A DNA stretch of 64,000 nucleotides from NCED01 sp035493955 (GTDB lineage: Bacteria; Pseudomonadota; Alphaproteobacteria; Caulobacterales; Caulobacteraceae). The notes below the pieces were generated by a model that saw nothing but the letters and a program-made list of their open reading frames with translations, made no database searches and was not told the origin of the DNA. The position numbers and the translations under genes are program-made. Shown here one piece after another: positions 36,029-42,882 of the stretch (position 1 is the stretch's first letter; the number at the start of each line of letters is the position of its first letter). Location: the NCBI GenBank assembly GCA_035493955.1, contig DATJHI010000003.1, positions 1-64,000 on the forward strand. Direction: 5' to 3'.

Positions 36029-38425
36029 CTAGAACTTCACCCCCACGGTGCCGATGACGGTGCGCCCGGGGGCGGGCACGGCGCGGTTGCTGAACACCTG
36101 GGTGTAATTCAGCCGGTCGGTCAGGTTGGTGGCGTTCAGGGCCACCCGGTAACGCCCGACCTCGTAGGCCACCCCGGCGTCGAACGAAAGGGTATGGGGC
36201 ACATAGGCGATCTTGGTCAGGGCGGCTGGGGCCGGGGCGGCGGTCGAGACCGTGTAGCCGGTCGGGAAACCGTCCTGGAAACTGACGCCGCCGTTGATGG
36301 ACAGGCCCCTCAGCCCGCCGTCGAACTCGTAGTTGGTGAAGACGGAGCCGGAGTTCTTCGGCGTCAGCAGCACCTGGCGGCCGATGACGAAGGTGTTCAG
36401 CACCGGGGTGGAGGCGGCGGCCCCGGCCGGGCAGGGGATCGTGGTGGCGCTGCAGGCGGTGTAGGATTCCTTGATCCTGGAATCGACATAGGCGTAGGCG
36501 GCGTTGACCGTCCAGCCCCGGGCCAGGCGCCCGGAGAGGCCGAGCTCGACCCCCTGCACGGTCTGGCGCTCGCCGGACTGGGCCAGCAGGAACCCGGTCG
36601 ACGGGTCGGTCTGGGTGGCGTTGTTCTTCTTGACGTAGAAGGCCGCCGCCGTGGCGGTCAGGCGGCCCCCCAAGAAGCCCAGCTTGGCCCCGGCCTCGAA
36701 ACTCTCGTTCTTCTCGGGCTCCAGGTCCTTTGAGGTGACGGCGATGCCGGTGGCGTTGGCGACGATGCCGGTGCCCTGCGGCGTGGCCGAGCGGCCCCAC
36801 GACAGATAATAGGTCTGGGTCTGGCTGGGCTCCCACACCAGGTTGGCCCGAGGGTTGGTCAGGGTCGATTTGGACTTGAGCGGGGTGAACTGGCCGGCGA
36901 CGGTGACGCTGTCGAATTCGGCGCGATAGGCGTCGACGCGGACGGAGCCGATCACCGACACGGACGGCAGCAGCCACAGCCGCTCGGTCAGGAAGGCGCC
37001 GTAGTCGGTGGATTCGCCGAGGTTGCGGGTGACGGTCGTGGCGGTGGCCGAGCTGTTGGCGATATTGGCCAAGGTCGGGGTGATCACGGCATAGCCGGCC
37101 GGCATGACGTGGTCGGGGAACCAGATCGAGCGCGGGATGGTGTTGCGGGCGGTGTATCCGGCCGGGAGGCTGTAAGCCTGGAAGGTGCGCTTGTTGGACT
37201 GGTAGGAGAGGTCGACGCCGGCGATCAGCTGGCTCTTCAGGCCGAACAGCGGCCCCTCGTAGCGGGCGGTGGAGATGTTCTGCGCGCCCCAGGCGTTCTG
37301 CCTGTAGGGGCCGGACCCGCCGTAGCCGCCGAAGGCGTCGGTCGCCGGATTGCCGTCAAAAAAGGCGGCGAGGCACGTCGCCGAGCAGTTGTCGAGGGTC
37401 GAGTACTGGAAGAACCGGTCGTAGATGCCGATGCGGCTGTCGCTGGCGACGGTCAGATAGTCCGAGGCCTTGTGCAGGAACTTGGCGGTCAGGATGTTGG
37501 CGTTGCTGACGTCCTTGTCGGTGAACAGGCCGAGGAAGTTCGAGCGCGGCACGCCGTATTCGCTGGCCGGCATGGCGATCAGGCTGCCAGGCGGTTGCAG
37601 GATGATGATGCCGTAGTCGGGGATGCGGTCGTCATGCTGGTGCAGGAAGTTCAGGGTGAACTGGGTCGGCGTCCCTATCCCCAACGCCAGTGACGCGGCC
37701 GCGCCCCAGCGCTTTGAATTGACGATGTCGCGGTCCGCCACGTGGTTCGACGAGCCCAGGACGTTGAGCCGGATGGCGCTGGTGTCGCCGATCTGGTGGT
37801 TCAGGTCAGCGCTGGCGCGATAGTAGTCGGCGCTGCCGAAGGCAGCCTCGACGTGGTTCTCGTCGCCCAGGTGGGCGGTCTTGGACAGGGTGTTGATGAC
37901 GCCGCCGGTGGTGCCGCGGCCGAACAGGGCGCCCGAGGGGCCCTTCAGCACCTGGATCTCCTGGAAGTTGAAGGCGTCGCGGGTATAGACGCCGAAGTCG
38001 CGCAGCCCGTCGAGGTAGACGTCGTTCTGGGCTTCCTGGCCGCGGATGCGGAACTGATCGCCGTTCAGGGCGCCGCCTTCGCCGATGGAGACGGTGATGC
38101 CGGGCACGTTGCGCAGCGCCTGCTCCAGGCTGGTGATCTTCTGCTGCTGCAGCTGGATCTGCGGGATCACGTTCACCGCCTGGGGTGTGTCCTGCAAGGT
38201 GGTGGGCATGACCGAGAGGCCGGTCTCGTTGTTCAGTCCGCCGCCGCGGCCTACCACGTCGATGACCCCTACCGCGGTCGCGGTGACGTCGTTCACCGCC
38301 ATCTGGAAGGGCGCATCGGCCTTGTCCGCCGCCTGGGCGGTCGAGGTCAGGCCCGCCGCCAGCGCCATCGTGCCCAGGACCTGCCAGGCGAGCGAACGGG
38401 CTCTGCTGTCGTTCGAAGGCGTCAT
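36029..38425 (-). CDS. TonB-dependent catecholate-siderophore receptor, Fiu/PiuA-like
   Basis: A 798-residue outer-membrane receptor. ATG 38425 starts a long signal sequence ending near TAQAA. The plug domain has TPQAVNVIPQIQLQQQ, then LRNVPGITVSIGEGG and FQIRGQ-like FRIRGQEAQNDVYLDGLRD, then VLKGPSGALFGRGTTGGVIN. A 22-strand barrel closes with the terminal aromatic-ending VIGTVGVKF. The combination with PiuC and a PepSY protein matches the piuABC arrangement. Fur-box-like sites lie just upstream. Confidence 0.92.
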   Translation of the reverse strand: MTPSNDSRARSLAWQVLGTMALAAGLTSTAQAADKADAPFQMAVNDVTATAVGVIDVVGRGGGLNNETGLSVMPTTLQDTPQAVNVIPQIQLQQQKITSLEQALRNVPGITVSIGEGGALNGDQFRIRGQEAQNDVYLDGLRDFGVYTRDAFNFQEIQVLKGPSGALFGRGTTGGVINTLSKTAHLGDENHVEAAFGSADYYRASADLNHQIGDTSAIRLNVLGSSNHVADRDIVNSKRWGAAASLALGIGTPTQFTLNFLHQHDDRIPDYGIIILQPPGSLIAMPASEYGVPRSNFLGLFTDKDVSNANILTAKFLHKASDYLTVASDSRIGIYDRFFQYSTLDNCSATCLAAFFDGNPATDAFGGYGGSGPYRQNAWGAQNISTARYEGPLFGLKSQLIAGVDLSYQSNKRTFQAYSLPAGYTARNTIPRSIWFPDHVMPAGYAVITPTLANIANSSATATTVTRNLGESTDYGAFLTERLWLLPSVSVIGSVRVDAYRAEFDSVTVAGQFTPLKSKSTLTNPRANLVWEPSQTQTYYLSWGRSATPQGTGIVANATGIAVTSKDLEPEKNESFEAGAKLGFLGGRLTATAAAFYVKKNNATQTDPSTGFLLAQSGERQTVQGVELGLSGRLARGWTVNAAYAYVDSRIKESYTACSATTIPCPAGAAASTPVLNTFVIGRQVLLTPKNSGSVFTNYEFDGGLRGLSINGGVSFQDGFPTGYTVSTAAPAPAALTKIAYVPHTLSFDAGVAYEVGRYRVALNATNLTDRLNYTQVFSNRAVPAPGRTVIGTVGVKF

Positions 38426-38440
38426 CACGCTACCCCTAAA

Positions 38441-38463
38441 ATGCAAATGCGAGTCGTTATTAT
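38441..38463 (-). promoter_or_regulatory. Fur-box-like site before the TonB receptor
   Basis: On the minus strand the sequence reads GATAATAACGACTCGCATTT, similar to the GATAATGATAATCATTATC family of Fur sites and to the site upstream of the PepSY gene. It lies 16-38 bases upstream of the receptor start. Predicted iron-repressed control. Confidence 0.55.
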
Positions 38464-38493
38464 CTTTGGTGCGTGTGGCGGCCAAGCATTAAT

Positions 38494-38510
38494 TTGAGAA
38501 TCGTTCGCAA
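38494..38510. promoter_or_regulatory. Second Fur-box-like palindrome before the TonB receptor
   Basis: TTGAGAATCGTTCGCAA is a 7-3-7 inverted repeat with one mismatch, close to the Fur core GAGAATnnTTCTC-type sites. With the site at 38441-38463 it gives two tandem sites in the 88-base gap between the PepSY stop and the receptor start. Confidence 0.6.
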
Positions 38511-38513
38511 TAA

Positions 38514-39716
38514 TTATTCGGCCGCGGCAGGCCTGCCGAGCGGCCGTGCTTGGGGCCGGCGCCGGGCGGCCTTGCGCCATTGCCGGCGAGCCCACACCAG
38601 GACGCCGGTGACGGCCAGGATCGCGGGCGCCAGTCCGGCGACGGTGATCACCAGCTTCCAGGCCAAGGGCATGCCGTCGCCGCCGCCGTGGAGCTGGCGA
38701 TTGAACCGGATGAGCTGGTCGCCCTCGGGGCGGGGCCGGTCCGGCACGACGCGGACGTCGCCGGCCTGCGCGTCGTCGATCGCCAGCGTAAGGGTGGCGC
38801 CCTTGGCCGTCCGCACCTGCGCGCGCCAGCGGGGCGTATCGGCCGCGCGGGTCGGCAGGTTGAGGGTCAGCAGGTGCGCGCCGGGCTGGCCGTCGAGGGC
38901 CCGGCTGGCCGCCTGGTCGGCGCTGAGCATGGTCCGGGACGCCGGCCCCTCGGGACCGCCCCGTTGGGCGCCCGCCGGCGGCGCCACCAGGGCGAAGGCG
39001 CCGACCAACCCCCGGGTGAAGGCGGGAAAGGAGATCAAGGCTCCGGACAGGGACAGGACGGCCAAGGGCAGCGCGATCCAAAACCCCACGAGTTGGTGCA
39101 GGTTCGACAGGGTGTCCGTGGTCCGCCCCCAGCGGAACGCCATCGCCAGGACCTCGCGCCGGGGCCACCACAGCCAGATCCCGCTGAGACAGGAGACCAA
39201 CAGCGCCACCCCTATCCAGCCGACCGCCTGCCGCCCCGGTCCGAAGACGAAGAACTGGCCGTGCAGATCGTGCATCCACATGGACAGGCTCTGGCGGACA
39301 TTGGCCACATCGAGCACCCGGGCCGTTCCCGGGTCGATCCAGGCGGTCAGGACCTGCGGCCGCGCTTGCGGGCCGCGCCCCGCCGCCCCGCCCTTGCTCT
39401 CTCCGGCAGGCCTGGTCATCGCGCCGGTGACCGTCGCCGGCTCGCCCGGTTTGGACGGCAGACGCAGGCCCTGGACCCTGGCCCTGTCGCCGAACCGGAC
39501 CTGAGCGGCGTCGAGATAGGCCGACGGCGGCAACACCGCCTGAGGCGAGCTGATGGCGAACCGCGCCGGATGCAGGGCGCGATCGATCTCGCCCCTCCAG
39601 ACCAGATAGCTGCCCGAGACGCACAGGGGGATGATCGCCAACGCCAGCCCGATGCCGATCCACAGGTGGAGTTGGAACCAGAACCGCCGCAGACGGCCGC
39701 GCGCCGAAGCCTTCAT
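38514..39716 (-). CDS. PepSY-associated membrane protein, PiuB-like
   Basis: A 400-residue protein. ATG 39716 is chosen over TTG 39722. A PepSY_TM arrangement is visible. The first membrane segment is LHLWIGIGLALAIIPLCVSGSYLVW and the second VGWIGVALLVSCLSGIWLWWP. LHQLVGFWIALPLAVLSLSGALISFP follows, and a last segment lies near 350-375 (LVITVAGLAPAILAVTGVLVW). His residues sit at the membrane edge (LHLW, MHDLHGQF, LHQL). Periplasmic PepSY-like regions lie between. Such proteins reduce or process ferric siderophores at the inner membrane. Fur-box-like DNA lies upstream. Confidence 0.85.
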   Translation of the reverse strand: MKASARGRLRRFWFQLHLWIGIGLALAIIPLCVSGSYLVWRGEIDRALHPARFAISSPQAVLPPSAYLDAAQVRFGDRARVQGLRLPSKPGEPATVTGAMTRPAGESKGGAAGRGPQARPQVLTAWIDPGTARVLDVANVRQSLSMWMHDLHGQFFVFGPGRQAVGWIGVALLVSCLSGIWLWWPRREVLAMAFRWGRTTDTLSNLHQLVGFWIALPLAVLSLSGALISFPAFTRGLVGAFALVAPPAGAQRGGPEGPASRTMLSADQAASRALDGQPGAHLLTLNLPTRAADTPRWRAQVRTAKGATLTLAIDDAQAGDVRVVPDRPRPEGDQLIRFNRQLHGGGDGMPLAWKLVITVAGLAPAILAVTGVLVWARRQWRKAARRRPQARPLGRPAAAE

Positions 39717-39744
39717 CGTCAAGCCCCTTGATGAGGGCTCAGCT

Positions 39745-39767
39745 GATAATGCGAATGACTCTTAACT
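39745..39767 (-). promoter_or_regulatory. Fur-box-like site before the PepSY gene
   Basis: The minus strand reads AAGAGTCATTCGCATTATC, resembling the site at 38441-38463. It lies about 30-50 bases upstream of the PepSY start, where a promoter is expected. Confidence 0.55.
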
Positions 39768-39822
39768 GCAAGGGCGCGGTTTCCCGGACGGTCCTAAGCG
39801 AGCGTCCCAAGGCGAAGGATCG

Positions 39823-40626
39823 TCAGCCGCCTCGCAAGCCGGGCTTCAAGACAACGGTCCGGTAGCCGTCCCAAAGCCGCATCCCCTCGGCCCGAACGGT
39901 CTGCTCAAGGGTCTCGGGGGCGAGGTCGGTCCGGGCGCTGCCGGGGAACAGGATGGTGACCACGTCGCCGCCGATGCTCTCCATCGGCTCGGCGGCTTCA
40001 CGGCAGACGTCGGCCTCGTCGCGGGCGGCGCAAGGATCGTGTCCCAAGGCGCGGTGCAGAGCCACAGAGCCCTCGCCCAGCTTGTTGTAGGGTCCGGTGT
40101 CGGCGACGATCACCGGGACCACGGTCCCGTTCCAGATCACCACGCCGAAGTCGCCGACGCGTGCGCCGGTCAGGCGGAAGAATTCGCCCCGGTTCTCGGG
40201 CGGCCCCATGTTGGGGATCACCACATAGGGGACCCGGTCGGCGTTGACCGGGGTGCGAACGCCCGACGCATCCGTCAGCATCAGCGAGGTCGGGCACTGG
40301 TCTGAGCGGTTACGGTTGCCGCCGCAGGCCAGGGGCGAGCCGTCGAAATCGATGGACAGCTTGGAGACGTAGGCGACGGCCCCGCCGGGCATCCGGCGAA
40401 GGGCGGTGACCCGGTTCGGGTCGCCCCGGCAACCAAATCGATTGGTGAAGTCTTCGCCGCGGAAGAGGCCGGCGGTGTCGCAGGCGTCGAACTGGGCGCG
40501 ATAGTCCTCGTCGATATTCATGCCCTGGCTCAGGTCGACGCCTGCAGGCCATGACGGGGGCGCGGCGCCGGCGGCTGGCGTCAGGACCAGCGTCGCCGCC
40601 AAGGCCCCAAGCCACGCCGTCCTCAT
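39823..40626 (-). CDS. Secreted glycoside hydrolase family 75 (chitosanase-like) protein
   Basis: A 267-residue protein with a signal peptide ending near AAGAAP (about 22). The body carries KLSIDFDGSPLACGG, DQCPTSL, VNADRVPYVVIPN and FGVVIWNGTVVPVIVADTGP, then LGEGSVALHRALG, the pattern of GH75 chitosanase-type folds including acidic residues at IDFDG and VADTGP. Bacterial members may act on other glycans. Its ATG overlaps the stop of the nitrobindin-like gene by 4 bases (40623-40626), so the two are coupled. Confidence 0.78.
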   Translation of the reverse strand: MRTAWLGALAATLVLTPAAGAAPPSWPAGVDLSQGMNIDEDYRAQFDACDTAGLFRGEDFTNRFGCRGDPNRVTALRRMPGGAVAYVSKLSIDFDGSPLACGGNRNRSDQCPTSLMLTDASGVRTPVNADRVPYVVIPNMGPPENRGEFFRLTGARVGDFGVVIWNGTVVPVIVADTGPYNKLGEGSVALHRALGHDPCAARDEADVCREAAEPMESIGGDVVTILFPGSARTDLAPETLEQTVRAEGMRLWDGYRTVVLKPGLRGG

Positions 40627-41285
40627 GGATCAGCCTTGCGCCTTGCGCCGGGCCACGATCTGGCCAGCGGGTTGAGGGTCGGCTCGGCGACCCGGGTCAG
40701 GGTGTTGCGGTCGCGGTGGCGGAACGGTTCGGTCCGGCCGCGCACCGTCAGCATGGTGTCGGAGATGTAGCTCCAGGTCCCGTCGGGGTTGAAGCTGATC
40801 TCGATGCGATAGGAGTCGGTGCGGAAGGCGTATTCCAGGAAGGTGGTGGAGCAGATTCCGTACTCGGTCTGGCCGCGCTCGGCGGCGAGCGTCAGGGTCT
40901 TCGCCTCTGCGTCTGCGCGCCCCGAGGCGATGGCGACCTGGCCGCGCGGAATGGTCAAGGTCTGCAGCACCAGCCCGGTCGCCGGCTCCCACAGCCAATA
41001 GCCGACCTGGTCGTGGAAGGTGGCGTCCTCTTCCTCGGTATTGACGTGCACGTGGTAGCGCAGGCCGTAGAACAGTTGGGGCCCGTTGGCCTGGGGGTCG
41101 ATCGGCTGCAACTCGATCCGTTCGAGGTACTCCCGCCGTTCCGGCCCGTCGGCCTTGGGGTTGAGGTCGACGCCCCGCCGGCCTTCCCACACGCCGGCCA
41201 TGCGACGGAGCGGTCCGAGGTTGGCCAGGGTGTCGGGATCGACATCCTCCGGCTCGGTGAAAATGTCGTCGGGGAAGTCGCGCAT
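40623..41285 (-). CDS. Nitrobindin-like heme-binding beta-barrel protein
   Basis: A 220-residue cytoplasmic protein (no signal). It is a lipocalin-like barrel opening LGPLRRMAGVWEGRRG, with the LFYGLRYHVHVN and FHDQVGYWLWEPATG strands and a C-terminal RNTLTRV. This is close to the heme_binding_4/FABP-like DUF1794 family, where a His near the C-terminus binds heme. HRDRNTL would supply it. It is the first gene of a two-gene unit with the GH75-like protein. Confidence 0.72.
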   Translation of the reverse strand: MRDFPDDIFTEPEDVDPDTLANLGPLRRMAGVWEGRRGVDLNPKADGPERREYLERIELQPIDPQANGPQLFYGLRYHVHVNTEEEDATFHDQVGYWLWEPATGLVLQTLTIPRGQVAIASGRADAEAKTLTLAAERGQTEYGICSTTFLEYAFRTDSYRIEISFNPDGTWSYISDTMLTVRGRTEPFRHRDRNTLTRVAEPTLNPLARSWPGARRKADP

Positions 41286-41455
41286 GGCGTCTTGAACCGC
41301 GGCTGCGCCGGGGCGTCAAGCATCGTACAGGCGCCGTCGAAGGCGATGGAGCGGGGGCCAAGCTCGTCTTGGCGGAAAACGCTGATTTCGCGATAAATTA
41401 TTTATCCTTCGGGGAACAAACTCCACCTCTGCCTTAGGGAATACGGGGCGAGGGC

Positions 41456-41923
41456 GTGCGAAACCACCAAGTTCTGGACGAGCGGTCGAGCCCGGCATCC
41501 CCCACCATTGCCGCCCCCGAACCGCTGCGCATCCTGGCGGCGGAAGACAATCTCACCAATCAACTGGTGCTGAGGGTTTTGCTCGATCAGGCTGGACTTG
41601 CCGTGACCATGGTCGAGGACGGCCGGGCGGCGGTCGAGCATTGGGAGGCGGCCGCCTGGGACCTGATCCTGATGGACGTGCAGATGCCGGTGATGGACGG
41701 TCTGTCCGCCACGACGGCCATCCGCGCCCGCGAGGTCGCCACCGGGCGCCGTCGCACTCCGATCGTCGCCGTCACCGCCAACGTCATGTCCCACGAGGTG
41801 GAAGGCTATTTCGCGTCGGGGATGGACGGCCTGGTCGCCAAGCCCATCACCGTGGCCACCCTGTTCGCGGCGATCGGAGCCGCCCTGGAAGGGCCTTCCG
41901 TCTCGACCGAATCCGTCGCCTGA
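41456..41923 (+). CDS. CheY-like single-domain response regulator
   Basis: A 155-residue protein starting at GTG 41456, just after GGGGCGAGG. The receiver domain (about 25-145) is complete: acidic pair in LAAEDN, phospho-Asp in LILMDVQMPVMDG, Thr in IVAVTAN and Lys in LVAKPIT. There is no output domain. It resembles receivers of hybrid kinases (NLTNQLVLRVLL). The partner kinase is not in the window. An AT-rich stretch near 41393-41410 may be the promoter. Confidence 0.88.
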   Translation: MRNHQVLDERSSPASPTIAAPEPLRILAAEDNLTNQLVLRVLLDQAGLAVTMVEDGRAAVEHWEAAAWDLILMDVQMPVMDGLSATTAIRAREVATGRRRTPIVAVTANVMSHEVEGYFASGMDGLVAKPITVATLFAAIGAALEGPSVSTESVA

Positions 41924-41945
41924 GATTTCGCGACTTGGCCACGAA

Positions 41946-42659
41946 CTATTTGCGGTCGGCCCCATGGCGCTGGATCTCCGCCGGGCTGATCGGGATCATC
42001 GGCGCGGCGGCGTTGTAGGCGTCGGCCTGTCCCAGGCCGATGGCCAGGGCCCGGTGTCCTTCCCACATCATGTGCAGCGCCACGTAAAGCACGATGGCGA
42101 GGCCGAGGTAGCCGATCCATCGGTGGCGCTGCAGCAGGCGCGCGATCCAGCTTGCGGCCACGCCGATCAGGATGATCGACAACAGCAGGCCGCCGATCAG
42201 GACCGCCGGATGGTCCCGGGCCGCGCCCGCCACCGCCAGGACATTGTCGAGCGACATGGCCAGGTCGGCGGCCAGGATCTGCAGGAAGCCTTCACGGAAG
42301 CTCTTCGGGGCGGCGTTCGCTTCGCCGTTGAGGCCGGTTTCGCCGCCGTCGCGACGAACGTGATCCTGCTGGCGCAGCTCGCGCCACATCTTCCAGCATA
42401 CCCATAGCAACAGGATCCCGCCTGCGAACAGCAGACCGACGACCCGCAGCAATTGGGTGGCGATCAGGGCGAAGCCGATCCGCAGCAAAACCGCCGCCGC
42501 CAGGCCCAGCACGATCACCCTCCGGCGCTGGCGGGGCTCCATGCCCGCGGCGACCATGCCCACGGCCACCGCGTTGTCTCCGGCCAGCATCACGTCGATG
42601 ATCATCACCTGGACGAAGGCGGTGAACGCCCCGCCGGACAGCTCGCCGAACAGACTCAA
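41946..42659 (-). CDS. TerC/YjbE-family integral membrane protein
   Basis: A 237-residue protein with about seven membrane segments. The TTG at 42659 is the likely start because CAGGAG lies 8 bases before it and the protein then begins right at FVQVMIIDVMLAGDNAVAVG, the family's first motif. The second motif, AADLAMSLDNVLAVAGAA, carries the matching Asp and Asn. Acidic residues in both motifs fit divalent-metal (manganese) export. The longer frame to 42809 is not supported. Confidence 0.83.
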   Translation of the reverse strand: MSLFGELSGGAFTAFVQVMIIDVMLAGDNAVAVGMVAAGMEPRQRRRVIVLGLAAAVLLRIGFALIATQLLRVVGLLFAGGILLLWVCWKMWRELRQQDHVRRDGGETGLNGEANAAPKSFREGFLQILAADLAMSLDNVLAVAGAARDHPAVLIGGLLLSIILIGVAASWIARLLQRHRWIGYLGLAIVLYVALHMMWEGHRALAIGLGQADAYNAAAPMIPISPAEIQRHGADRK

Positions 42660-42738
42660 GGCGAAGGCTCCTGGATCACGACGATTTTGGGCAAGCGCCG
42701 CGCGGGCTTTAGAGCATGGAGGGCCTTCCGCGTCGACA

Positions 42739-42783
42739 GCGCGAGGGGCGAGCCTTCCTGATTCTGAAGGACCCCCGGGGCGC
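42739..42783. other. Composite stem-loop between terC-like and TonB receptor genes
   Basis: Three nested stems are visible: GCGC (42739-42742 with 42780-42783), GGGG (42745-42748 with CCCC 42772-42775) and CCTTC (42753-42757 with GAAGG 42766-42770). It lies in the shared upstream region. It lacks the conserved bases of the manganese riboswitch that often precedes terC-like genes. Confidence 0.4.
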
Positions 42784-42882
42784 TTTACAAATCCATGCGC
42801 CATGGGCACGACGGCGGCCTGGGAAAGCCGTGCTGCCGACCGCCAACTTGGGCGCCGCAGACGTCACGGGGTGGGGACGCAA

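Noticed and set aside
41408..41455. GGAAC considered as an EcfG (general stress) -35 element before the CheY-like gene
   Set aside because: No CGTT-type -10 element at 16-17 bases.
42660..42882. Manganese (yybP-ykoY) riboswitch before the terC-like gene
   Set aside because: The conserved internal-loop bases of that class are not present; only simple stems are seen.
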